In this document: one piece after another, positions 16,733 through 24,305 of the stretch
How positions within the stretch are numbered: the first letter of the stretch is position 1
How the letters are laid out: the number at the start of each line of letters is the position of its first letter
The notes under the pieces: generated by a model
What the model was told of the DNA's origin: nothing
Databases searched by the model: none
Seen by the model: the letters and a program-made list of their open reading frames with translations, nothing else
NCBI GenBank assembly: GCA_003563985.1
Contig: PWSR01000105.1
Coordinates: 1 to 32,119, forward strand
DNA: 32,119 nucleotides
Reading direction: 5' to 3'
DNA from: Clostridia bacterium
Lineage (GTDB): Bacteria > Bacillota > Sulfobacillia > SLMV01
Program-made: the position numbers and the translations under genes

Positions 16733-17880
16733 CCATAACGAACGCGCGGATCCACACGGGTACCGGGGAGACCATCGAGGAGGGTACCATTCTCCTCCGG
16801 AACGGCAAGATCGAGGCCCTCGGGAAGGATATCGACGTGCCCGCCGGGGCGGAGATCTTCGATGCCGGGGGTCGCCCGGTGACGCCGGGCCTCGTGGAGG
16901 CGCACGGCCACGTGGGCCTCGCCAACGAAGGCGTCGGCTGGGAGGGTGATGACGTCAACGAGACCATCGATCCCGTCACCCCCCACATAAGCGCCCTGGA
17001 CGGCATCAATGCCCGGGACCGGGTCTTCGACGACTTCCTGCGCGGCGGTATCACCTCGGTGCAGATCAAGCCGGGTAGCGCCAATATCCTGGGTGGCTCT
17101 GCCGTTGCCGTGAAGACCGGGCCAAACAATGCGGCCGACGACATGATCATCAAGGCCAACACTGGGATGAAGGCGGCGTTGGGTGAGAATCCCAAGCGGG
17201 CCCACGGCGCCGACAAGGATCGTGCTCCCTATACGCGGATGGGTTCCGCAGCGATCATGCGCGATTGGCTCTTCCGGGCCCGGGAGTACGTCGAAAAGCG
17301 TACCGCATCGGATTCCAAGACGGGTTACGATGCCAAGTTGGAGGCCCTGGCCCCGGTGATCCGGGGCGAGATCCCGCTGCGCATTCACTGCCATCGGGCC
17401 GACGATATGCTGACGGCGATCCGAATCGCCGAGGAGTTCGACGTGCCCTACACGCTGGAGCACGCCACCCAGGGATTCAAGATCCCGGAGTACCTGGCGG
17501 AGCGCCGGGTATCCTGTGCCGTGGGTCCGTCGATGTCGCGGGAGGCGAAGGTGGAACTGGAAGGCGTGGGATTCGAGACGGCGGTGGCCTTCCAGAGGGC
17601 GGGCGTTCCCTTTTGCCTGACCACGGACCACCCCGTGATCCGCGCCCTGTACCTGCACATGATCGCGGGCAAGGCCTCGGCGGCGGGGATTGGGCCGGAT
17701 GCGGCCCTGGCCGCCGTGACTGCCTCGGCGGCGGAACACATCGGCATCGCCGACCGGGTGGGTTCCCTGGAGACGGGCAAGGATGCCGATGTGGTGGTCT
17801 GGAGCGATGACCCGCTGGATGGGCGAAGCCATCCCGTGCGGGTCATCATCGATGGTGAGATCGTCTACGAACGGGAGTAA
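16726..17880 (+). CDS. Amidohydrolase, imidazolonepropionase-like (paralog 4 of 4)
   Basis: This 384-residue paralog keeps GLVEAHGHVGL (H60, H62), RIHCHRADDM, LEHATQGFK and TTDHPV, plus KAALGENPKRAHG and GSLETGKDADVVVWSDDPLD. It starts with ATG after GGGAGGGG, inside the last codons of paralog 3. It is followed by a 79-base gap with a strong hairpin and a 16-bp palindrome, so this gene probably ends the first transcription unit of the cluster. It resembles paralogs 1 and 3 more than paralog 2. There is no signal peptide, so a cytoplasmic enzyme is expected. Confidence 0.88.
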   Translation: MLAITNARIHTGTGETIEEGTILLRNGKIEALGKDIDVPAGAEIFDAGGRPVTPGLVEAHGHVGLANEGVGWEGDDVNETIDPVTPHISALDGINARDRVFDDFLRGGITSVQIKPGSANILGGSAVAVKTGPNNAADDMIIKANTGMKAALGENPKRAHGADKDRAPYTRMGSAAIMRDWLFRAREYVEKRTASDSKTGYDAKLEALAPVIRGEIPLRIHCHRADDMLTAIRIAEEFDVPYTLEHATQGFKIPEYLAERRVSCAVGPSMSREAKVELEGVGFETAVAFQRAGVPFCLTTDHPVIRALYLHMIAGKASAAGIGPDAALAAVTASAAEHIGIADRVGSLETGKDADVVVWSDDPLDGRSHPVRVIIDGEIVYERE

Positions 17881-17890
17881 CTCGCAGATC

Positions 17891-17918
17891 GAGGGGCCCG
17901 ATGGGAAGCCGGCCCCTC
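17891..17918 (+). terminator. Terminator-like hairpin between amidohydrolases 4 and 5
   Basis: GAGGGGCC and GGCCCCTC form a perfect 8-bp stem with a 12-base loop, followed by TCCTTTCG. It lies 10 bases after the stop of paralog 4. The T tail is short, so partial termination or attenuation is possible. Confidence 0.5.
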
Positions 17919-17924
17919 TCCTTT

Positions 17925-17940
17925 CGATCCCGCGGGATCG
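17925..17940. promoter_or_regulatory. 16-bp perfect palindrome, candidate operator
   Basis: CGATCCCGCGGGATCG is a perfect palindrome placed between the hairpin and the ribosome site of amidohydrolase 5. It could bind a dimeric regulator that controls the second half of the cluster. No regulator gene is adjacent. It could also be chance in GC-rich DNA. Confidence 0.35.
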
Positions 17941-17959
17941 GAGACCGGGAGGTGCGGAA

Positions 17960-19402
17960 ATGCGTCGAGTGGACCTGGCCGTAGTGGGTGGAACCGTGAT
18001 TACCATGGACCCCGACCGAAGGATCGTAGAGGATGGTCTAATCCTGGCGGAAAACGGCAATATCTCCTACGTGGGAAGCCGCGAGGGAGCCGGAGAATTC
18101 GAGGCCCAGAAGACCCTGGATGCCCGCGGTCACCTGGTGCTGCCGGGACTGATCGATGCCCACGGACACGCCGGGCACTCCCTGGTGAAGGCCATGGGCG
18201 ACCGGCCCGACGGGAACTGGTTGCGGGTCGCCGAGGAAGTGTACTTTCGTAATTCCACCGAGGATTTTTGGTGGGCGGAAGCCCGTGTCGCCGGCCTGGA
18301 ACGGCTGCGATTCGGTGTGACCACCGGGTACTCGATGATGGGCAATATCCCGCGGGTGGATGACCTGTGGCCCACCTTGAATCACGCCCGCGGCATGGGC
18401 GAGATCGGTATACGGGACGTCATGGGAGTGGGCCCGGGATTGCCCCCCTGGCCCAAGACCGTCGCCAACTGGGATTCCTCCGGCAATCGAACGCTGCGGG
18501 AAACCGACGCCGATGAGGCCATGGAGATGACCCGGGAGATCTGCCGGCGGGCGGCCCGGGGTGAGTTCGGTGAACGCGTCACTGCCCACGTGAGCCCCTC
18601 GCGCATCGGCGATCCGGACGGATTGGGTGCGGGAGAACTGCGGCGGCAGACGGAGGCCTTTGTCGCCCTCGCCCGGGAGCTCGGCATGATGATCAATGCC
18701 CATGCCTATAAGAACAATATTTCCTACGCGTATGAGCATCACCGCGACGCCCTCGGACCGGGCACGGTGCTGGCGCACTGCACCGGGATTACCCCCGAAG
18801 AGGTTCAATTGCTGGCCGAAACGGACACCCGCGTCGCACATTGCCCCAGCGCCCGGTCGGTCGTACGCGGCTGGTGTCCGACGGTAGACCTCATCGAGGC
18901 GGGGGTGACGGTTGCCCTGGCCACGGACGGTACCGGGCCGGATCGCACCTTCGATGTGATCAAGGAAATGCGGGTCGCCGCCATCATCCACCGGATTCAC
19001 GAGGGGGATGACCGCGTGATGCCCCCGGGCAAGCTGCTGGAAATGATCACCATCGATGCTGCGCGTGCCATGGGGCTGGAAGATAGGCGCGGTTCGCTGG
19101 AAGAGGGCAAGGATGCGGACATCACCCTGGTCAACGCGCGCCAGGCGCACCAGTATCCCCAGGCCATGCCCGTCCACCGCATGGCCTATACAGCCTCGGG
19201 CCAGGATGTCTCCGGGGTGGTCGTGGGCGGTCGCGTGCTGATGGAAGGCGGAAAGCTGCTGGAAATCGACGAGGCGGACATCCTGGACACCGCCCAGTCG
19301 GAGTTCGAGGCAATGGTCGCCCGCTCGGGTCTCGGCAAGGAGCTGGAGATTCCCCCGCAGTTCTGGGGGCGGGCCCGTTTCCGGGAGGAGGAATCCCTGT
19401 GA
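17960..19402 (+). CDS. Amidohydrolase, ATZ/TRZ (deaminase-like) group
   Basis: This 480-residue amidohydrolase belongs to a different branch from the four upstream. It resembles chlorohydrolases and aminohydrolases that deaminate or dechlorinate N-heterocycles. Metal and catalytic motifs: GLIDAHGHAGH (HxH at 68 and 70), NAHAYKNN, VLAHCTGITPEEVQLLAE, HCPSARSV and the Asp in ALATDGTGPD. The Glu usually found a few residues after the third His (HxxE) is not evident; KNN occupies this region, which may mean a non-deaminase activity. The start at 17960 follows GGGAGGTG; the track ORF begins 59 codons too early. It overlaps the next gene by four bases (GTGA). Confidence 0.87.
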   Translation: MRRVDLAVVGGTVITMDPDRRIVEDGLILAENGNISYVGSREGAGEFEAQKTLDARGHLVLPGLIDAHGHAGHSLVKAMGDRPDGNWLRVAEEVYFRNSTEDFWWAEARVAGLERLRFGVTTGYSMMGNIPRVDDLWPTLNHARGMGEIGIRDVMGVGPGLPPWPKTVANWDSSGNRTLRETDADEAMEMTREICRRAARGEFGERVTAHVSPSRIGDPDGLGAGELRRQTEAFVALARELGMMINAHAYKNNISYAYEHHRDALGPGTVLAHCTGITPEEVQLLAETDTRVAHCPSARSVVRGWCPTVDLIEAGVTVALATDGTGPDRTFDVIKEMRVAAIIHRIHEGDDRVMPPGKLLEMITIDAARAMGLEDRRGSLEEGKDADITLVNARQAHQYPQAMPVHRMAYTASGQDVSGVVVGGRVLMEGGKLLEIDEADILDTAQSEFEAMVARSGLGKELEIPPQFWGRARFREEESL

Positions 19403-20832
19403 GCCCCTCTGCACCGGGGACCCTCTACCGGGCGCGGTACGTGGTCGGAAACTCCGGAGAAGGTCACCGGATCATCCGCGACGGGGCGGTACTGGTGGTT
19501 GGAAACTCCATCGGGTACGTCGGTCGGGCCGCGGACTTCGACGGGGAGTACGATGAAATCATAGACCTGGGAAATCACATGATCATGCCCGGCCTGGTGA
19601 ACCTCCATTGCCACACCACCGGTGCGCCCCTTTCCCGCAGCCTCCTGGAGGACGCGGGAAACCCGGCCTTCTTCATGTCGGGCCTGTACGACTACGGCAA
19701 GTTCCGGGAGATCTCTCCGGGGGATACCCGGGAGGTTACCCGCTATTCCATCGCGGAACTCCTGAAATCCGGTACGACGACCTTCGTACAGGTGGGTGGT
19801 GCCGATTACGTCGATGTCTTCGAAGAGGCGGGCGTTCGAGCCTATATCGTTCCCTCCTACCGATCGGCCTCCTGGGAAACCCCGGACGGAAGGAAGTTGG
19901 AGTACGCCTGGGACGAGGAAGCGGGCTACCGGGGCCTGGAGCGTGCGGTGGAGTTCGTCGCCGATCATCCGGTCGATGACGGCCTGATCGCCTCCATGTT
20001 GGGTCCCGCCCAGGTGGATACGTGTACACCGGATCTCCTGCGCGAGACCCGTCGGGCTGCGGAGGAATTGGGTTGCAAGATCCACATTCACACCTCCCAG
20101 GCGCACACCGAGGTGGGCGTGATGCTATCCCGGCACGGGACCAGTTCCCTGGAGTTCCTGGAGAGCCTCGGGATGCTCGGCCCGGACGTGATCTTGGCCC
20201 ACGCCATCCTCACCGCCAATCATCCCGACTCCAATATCCCCTGGTGCCGCGACGAGGAAATCCTCCGGGAATCCGGGGCTCACATCGCACACTGCCCCTG
20301 GGTATTCGGCCGGCGCGGCACGACGATGCATTCGTTCGGGCGCTACCGGAAGATGGGAGTGAATCTCGGCATCGGCACGGATACCTTTCCCCAGGACATG
20401 CTCGGGGAGATGAAGTGGGCGGCCATTCTCTCCAAGGTGGCCGACAATAATCCCCTCAGCACCACGGCCGCGGCGGTCTTCGATGCGGCGACCCTGGGCG
20501 GCGCACGGGCCCTGGATCGTCCCGATCTCGGCCGGCTTCATCCGGGGGCCAAGGCCGATATGGTCTTCGTCGATTGCGGGGCCTTCGAGATGGTTCCCGT
20601 CCGCGATCCCATCCGCAACCTCGTGTACAGTGCCGGGAAGTCCGCCGTGGACGGCGTCATGATCGACGGGAAGATGCTGGTGGAAGGTGGCAGGGTGACG
20701 GGGTGGGACGAGGAACGGCTGGCCGCCCGGGTCCAGGATATTGCGGACGATATGTGGGCACAGGCGGCGTACCGGGATCCCCTGGGGCGGAGCCCGGAGG
20801 ACCTATCACCCCCCTCCTACCCCTTTGGTTGA
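19399..20832 (+). CDS. Amidohydrolase, ATZ/TRZ (deaminase-like) group, second member
   Basis: This 477-residue protein has MPGLVNLHCHTTGAP (HxH), KIHIHTSQAHTE (third His), VILAHAILTANHPD (fourth His), AHCPWVFGRRG and GIGTDTFPQDML (Asp), all in the order of the ATZ/TRZ-like amidohydrolases. LVYSAGKSAVDGVMIDGK near the end is typical of this branch. GTG at 19399 lies in the GTGA overlap with the previous gene, with GGGAGGAGG just upstream. Co-translation with amidohydrolase 5 suggests sequential steps or a heteromer. The substrate is unknown. I see no transporter of purines or triazines beside it. Confidence 0.87.
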   Translation: MSPSAPGTLYRARYVVGNSGEGHRIIRDGAVLVVGNSIGYVGRAADFDGEYDEIIDLGNHMIMPGLVNLHCHTTGAPLSRSLLEDAGNPAFFMSGLYDYGKFREISPGDTREVTRYSIAELLKSGTTTFVQVGGADYVDVFEEAGVRAYIVPSYRSASWETPDGRKLEYAWDEEAGYRGLERAVEFVADHPVDDGLIASMLGPAQVDTCTPDLLRETRRAAEELGCKIHIHTSQAHTEVGVMLSRHGTSSLEFLESLGMLGPDVILAHAILTANHPDSNIPWCRDEEILRESGAHIAHCPWVFGRRGTTMHSFGRYRKMGVNLGIGTDTFPQDMLGEMKWAAILSKVADNNPLSTTAAAVFDAATLGGARALDRPDLGRLHPGAKADMVFVDCGAFEMVPVRDPIRNLVYSAGKSAVDGVMIDGKMLVEGGRVTGWDEERLAARVQDIADDMWAQAAYRDPLGRSPEDLSPPSYPFG

Positions 20833-20859
20833 GACGCCGGAAGGGAGGATCGAATCGTA

Positions 20860-21663
20860 GTGGCCGATCTGGTGGAAATGCATCCGCGGCAGCTGCGCGA
20901 GCACATTCGCCGCGGCGAATACAACGGGCCCACGGCGGGTCTGGCCCGGGGCTATGCCCAGGCCAACCTGGTCGTCTTGCACCGGGATTTCCTGGAGGAT
21001 TTCCTGGTGTACGCGGCGCGAAATCCCGTGCCGTGCCCGGTTATCGATGTTACGGATGTCGGGGACCCCGAGCCGCGGATCGCCGGGCCGGGGTCGGATC
21101 TGCGCACGGACCGCGGCAGCTACAACGTATATCGTGGGGGTCGATTGGCCGAAGTCATTCCCCGTATGGACGGGCTGTGGGGTCCCGACATGGTGGGGAT
21201 ACTGCTGGGCTGCAGTTATACCTTCGAGGGAGCCCTGGTCCGCGCGGGGATCCCCATGCGCCACGTCGAGGCGGAACGCATCATACCGATGTACGCGACC
21301 GACATTCCGACCCGCGCCGCCGGCCCCTTCTCGGGGCCCGTCGTAGTCACCATGCGTCCGATCCCCGCCCACCAGGTGGCCCGGGCCGCCGCCGTGAGTG
21401 CCCGTTATGCCTTTGCCCACGGCGGTCCCATACACGTGGGAGACCCGGGTCGCATCGGCATACCGGATCTCGGGCGGACGGATTACGGTGATCCCCCCGC
21501 GATGGTCGAGGGCGACGTTCCCGTATTTTGGGCCTGTGGTGTTACCACCCAGAGGGCGATCCAGGCGGCACAGCCGGAGTTGGCCGTGGCCCATACGCCC
21601 GCCTACATGTTCGTCACGGACCTCCTGGATGAAGATCTGAGCGGCACGCGCACCGTGCTATAG
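20860..21663 (+). CDS. DUF1445 putative hydro-lyase (YcsI / D-glutamate cyclase-like)
   Basis: The whole protein (267 residues) fits DUF1445. Landmarks are ELREHIRRGEYNGPTAGLA-like residues near the start (QLREHIRRGEYNGPTAGL), GYAQANLVVL, DFLVYAARNPVPCPVIDV, GSDLRTDRGSYNVYR, GILLGCSYTFEGAL, PMYATDIPT, VVTMRPI, HGGPIHVGDPGRIGIPDL, VPVFWACGVTTQRA and AHTPAYMFVTDLL. A vertebrate protein with this domain, DGLUCY, converts D-glutamate to 5-oxo-D-proline; bacterial members are annotated as putative hydro-lyases without a proven reaction. The start is GTG with AAGGGAGG about eleven bases upstream. It closes the second amidohydrolase unit, 27 bases after amidohydrolase 6. Its presence beside a 5-oxoproline block is suggestive. 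Confidence 0.9.
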   Translation: MADLVEMHPRQLREHIRRGEYNGPTAGLARGYAQANLVVLHRDFLEDFLVYAARNPVPCPVIDVTDVGDPEPRIAGPGSDLRTDRGSYNVYRGGRLAEVIPRMDGLWGPDMVGILLGCSYTFEGALVRAGIPMRHVEAERIIPMYATDIPTRAAGPFSGPVVVTMRPIPAHQVARAAAVSARYAFAHGGPIHVGDPGRIGIPDLGRTDYGDPPAMVEGDVPVFWACGVTTQRAIQAAQPELAVAHTPAYMFVTDLLDEDLSGTRTVL

Positions 21664-21757
21664 GCCGGAGATCGCGCGGAGAACTCGGGTACGGAGATGC
21701 ACCAAAGAGCGGTGCAGCTGAAAGGTGAGAATGGGCCCCAATGAATGGGAGGCAGAG

Positions 21758-22558
21758 ATGGACATGCAAGCAATGTACGAAATGTTGATCGCCTACGGGA
21801 TACGAATTGCCGGGGCGGTACTCGCCCTCGTAATCGGTTTGAGCGTAATCGGGTGGATCGCCCGGCACGTCGAACGACGGCTGGAGAACACCGGCGTGGA
21901 TCGTTCCCTGCACGCCTTTCTCACGTCCATCGTGAGAATCGGTCTGCAGATTCTGCTCCTCATCTCCCTGGCCTCGGTGCTGGGTATGGAGATGGCCTCG
22001 TTTATCGCCGTGATGGCCGCCGCGAGTTTTGCCGTAGGCCTGGCGCTGCAGGGCAGTTTGGCAAACTTCGCCGGCGGTGTACTGATCCTCATACTCAAGC
22101 CCTTCGGTGTCGGTGATTACATAGAGGCCGCCGGAGTCGCGGGGACCGTCCAGGAGATACAGGTGTTCCATACCATCCTGAACACCCCGGATAACCGGCG
22201 CATCGTGGTGCCCAACGCGAACCTGTCCAACAGCGTTACCGTGAACTACTCCATCAATCCGACTCGCCGGGTGGACTTCAAGTTCGGCGTCGGTTACGAC
22301 GATGATCTGGAACTGGTCAAGGAAACGTTGATGGAGATGATCTCAGAACACGAACTGGTCTTCGAGGATCCGGCCCCCCAGGTCCTACTGACGGACTACG
22401 GGGACAGCGCCATCACCTTCAGCGTTCGCGGATGGTGCCGCCGCGACGATTACTGGACGATTTACTGGCAGATCATGGACGCGGCGAAGCGGGTCTTTGA
22501 CGCCAAGGACATCAGCATCCCGTACCCGCAGATGGATGTACACCTGGACAAGGAGTAA
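21758..22558 (+). CDS. mscS: Small-conductance mechanosensitive channel (MscS family)
   Basis: This inner-membrane channel releases solutes on hypo-osmotic shock. It has 266 residues, the short E. coli MscS type. Three membrane segments are visible: about 10-32, 55-75, and the pore-lining TM3 SFAVGLALQGSLANFAGG with its Gly/Ala packing pattern. The cytoplasmic beta domain follows (LILKPFGVGDYIEAAGVAGTVQEI, NRRIVVPNANLSNSVTVNYS) and a C-terminal alpha/beta domain. The start at 21758 follows GGGAGG; upstream ATG and GTG codons in the track ORF have no better site. It lies 94 bases after the DUF1445 gene, on the same strand, so it may be co-transcribed or separate. Confidence 0.93.
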   Translation: MDMQAMYEMLIAYGIRIAGAVLALVIGLSVIGWIARHVERRLENTGVDRSLHAFLTSIVRIGLQILLLISLASVLGMEMASFIAVMAAASFAVGLALQGSLANFAGGVLILILKPFGVGDYIEAAGVAGTVQEIQVFHTILNTPDNRRIVVPNANLSNSVTVNYSINPTRRVDFKFGVGYDDDLELVKETLMEMISEHELVFEDPAPQVLLTDYGDSAITFSVRGWCRRDDYWTIYWQIMDAAKRVFDAKDISIPYPQMDVHLDKE

Positions 22559-22580
22559 TAGCAGGCGCCAGACGCCCCGA

Positions 22581-22612
22581 CCCCGGGCGGTATCGGCCCG
22601 GGGCCCTTCGAT
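22581..22612 (+). terminator. Terminator after mscS
   Basis: CCCCGGGC and GCCCGGGG form an 8-bp GC stem with a 7-base loop, 22 bases after the mscS stop. A T-rich tail follows (CCCTTCGATTCGTTTTCG). Confidence 0.6.
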
Positions 22613-22664
22613 TCGTTTTCGTTTTGCAGCATCGTCGGGGATGAGCAGCGTTTGCACTGGAGAT

Positions 22665-22706
22665 GAGAATGGGGAGGGGTCCGGTTTGGATCCCCTCCCC
22701 ATTCTC
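22665..22706. terminator. Long perfect hairpin between convergent mscS and pcp
   Basis: GAGAATGGGGAGGGG and CCCCTCCCCATTCTC form a perfect 15-bp stem with a 12-base loop that can add TCC/GGA pairing. It is followed by TTGT on the plus side and preceded by a GAT on the other. Placement between two convergent genes fits a bidirectional terminator, though U-tracts are poor. Confidence 0.55.
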
Positions 22707-22736
22707 TTGTGTGCGTATCCGTTGCAATCGCAGGAC

Positions 22737-23354
22737 CTAGGCCTCGGCGATTGCTTCGACGGCAACCTCCAGCGCCCGGGCGATGGTCTCCTCGGACATG
22801 CTGGGCACCGGATAGGGTTTCTTGTCCACGACCTGCTCCGGCAGGAAGGGAACGTGGATGAACCCGACCTGAATCGGCAGGTCGTTCTCCTTCACGTAAT
22901 GCGTCGTGGCGTAGAACACGTGGTTGCACACGAAGGTGCCCGCGGTGTAGGAGACGAAGGCGGGTATGCCCTTGTCTTCGAGCCGCGCCACGATGTCTTT
23001 GACCAGAATGGTGGCCCAGTACGCCAACGGTCCGCCGGGGGCGATGGGTTCGTCGGAGGGTTGGTTACCCTCGTTATCCTTGATACGGGCGTCGTCGATA
23101 TTGACGGCCAGTCTCTCGATGCGCATGGCGTGAATCCCGCCGGATTGCCCGACGTTGATCACGATATCCGGTTCTACTCGATCGATCTCCTCGCGGGTAA
23201 CCTCGGCGGCCTTGCCGAAGACCGTGGGGATCTCCTTGGTGATGATTTCGATGTCGCCGATCTTCTTGCCCTCGAGCCGTTCCACGGCGCGGGAAGCGGG
23301 ATTCACCGATTCCCCGCCGAAGGCGTCGAAGCCGGTCATTAGTAGTTTACGCAT
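22737..23354 (-). CDS. pcp: Pyroglutamyl peptidase I (pyrrolidone-carboxylate peptidase)
   Basis: Pcp removes N-terminal pyroglutamate (5-oxoproline) from peptides in the cytoplasm. It is a C15 cysteine peptidase of 205 residues, near the usual 200-215. The N-terminus MRKLLMTGFDAFGGESVNPA is typical. The catalytic triad is visible: Glu in MRIERLAVN (about residue 79), Cys in SYTAGTFVCNHVFY, and His in GFIHVPFLPEQ. The ATG follows GAGGAGGT. It sits 33 bases after the DUF979 gene on the same strand, in the order DUF969-DUF979-pcp that recurs in other bacteria. Its product, 5-oxoproline, is the substrate of the PxpABC enzyme encoded a few kilobases away. Confidence 0.96.
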   Translation of the reverse strand: MRKLLMTGFDAFGGESVNPASRAVERLEGKKIGDIEIITKEIPTVFGKAAEVTREEIDRVEPDIVINVGQSGGIHAMRIERLAVNIDDARIKDNEGNQPSDEPIAPGGPLAYWATILVKDIVARLEDKGIPAFVSYTAGTFVCNHVFYATTHYVKENDLPIQVGFIHVPFLPEQVVDKKPYPVPSMSEETIARALEVAVEAIAEA

Positions 23355-23387
23355 GTTCTATACCTCCTCTTGTTCAAATGACGACGT

Positions 23388-24305
23388 CTAAAATGCGAAG
23401 AAGTACATCAACGCGATGTGGACGACGAACAGGGGGACCGCGACCTGGATCTGTTCCTTGATGACCCGCCACTTATCCGTTAGCTCCAGGAGCGCTGCCG
23501 GTACGACGTTGAAGTTGGCCGCCATGATCGTACACAGGGTGCCGCAGTAGCCCGCGGTCATGGCCATGGGCGCTATGATGTTGGGATCCGCGCCGTGGGC
23601 GACGATGACCAGCGGGATGCCGATACCGGTGGTGATGACTGCAAAGGCGGCAAAGGCGTTACCCATGATAATGGTGAATACCGCCATACCCAGCGCGTAG
23701 GCGAATATCGCCCCGAGGATGTGGTCCACCGGGAGTACCATGGAGACCAATTCCGCGATCACCGGTCCTACCCCGGCGGCGTCGAAGATGGCGCCCAGGG
23801 CCGCCAGGAAGGGCGGCAAAATCATGGCCCAGCCGACGGAGTCGTTGATGCGGCGGCCTTCACCCAGGAGGCTGCCGAAGTTGTCGTTGGTCATGATGAT
23901 CGAAGCGATGCCGGCCAGTATGGCGCCGACACCCAGGCCGACCAGCGGGGCGCGGGGAATGTCCAGGAAGGTGAAGCCGAAGGCGAAGATCGGGATGATC
24001 AACACCGCCAGCAGGGGACGCGAGCCGAGCCGTTCCACTTCCTTCTCCCGGTATTCCACGGGCACTTCCTTGGCCGTTCCCGGGCCGATGGCGTGGAAGC
24101 CGCAGATGACGGCCATCAAGACGACCAGCAGCCCACCGAATACCGGTGGTATGAACTCGCCGAAGGCGAGCAGGAGACCGAGGGCCAGCCAGAAGAGGGC
24201 AGATGTGATTCTCTTCGGGTGCTCGGTGTCGCGGTAGTTTGCATAGGCCACGTAGAGGATGAATAGACCGATTACCAGGTAGATATATTCCAATGGTGCG
24301 GTCAT
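23388..24305 (-). CDS. DUF979 family membrane protein
   Basis: This is an integral membrane protein of 305 residues with about eight to nine hydrophobic segments. The N-terminus YIYLVIGLFILYVAYANYRDTEHPKR is typical of DUF979. Later blocks include GWAMILPPFLAALGAIF and the small-residue-rich ITTGIGIPLVIVAHGADPNI and TAGYCGTLCTIMAANFNVVPAALLEL. DUF979 almost always pairs with DUF969, as here, and the pair often neighbours pcp. It is therefore thought to be a two-part permease, perhaps for 5-oxoproline or pyroglutamyl peptides; to my knowledge transport has not been shown. Its ATG overlaps the DUF969 stop by one base (TAATG), which indicates translational coupling. Confidence 0.88.
   Translation of the reverse strand: MTAPLEYIYLVIGLFILYVAYANYRDTEHPKRITSALFWLALGLLLAFGEFIPPVFGGLLVVLMAVICGFHAIGPGTAKEVPVEYREKEVERLGSRPLLAVLIIPIFAFGFTFLDIPRAPLVGLGVGAILAGIASIIMTNDNFGSLLGEGRRINDSVGWAMILPPFLAALGAIFDAAGVGPVIAELVSMVLPVDHILGAIFAYALGMAVFTIIMGNAFAAFAVITTGIGIPLVIVAHGADPNIIAPMAMTAGYCGTLCTIMAANFNVVPAALLELTDKWRVIKEQIQVAVPLFVVHIALMYFFAF

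Noticed and set aside
13253-17880. Calling the tandem genes hutI (histidine degradation)
   Set aside because: Only the superfamily fold and metal motifs match; no hutH, hutU or hutG is nearby and four copies would not be expected.
16729-18060. 443-aa minus-strand ORF across amidohydrolases 4 and 5
   Set aside because: Antisense shadow that spans the intergenic hairpin; it mirrors the conserved blocks of the real genes.
18038-19414. 458-aa minus-strand ORF
   Set aside because: Antisense shadow of amidohydrolase 5.
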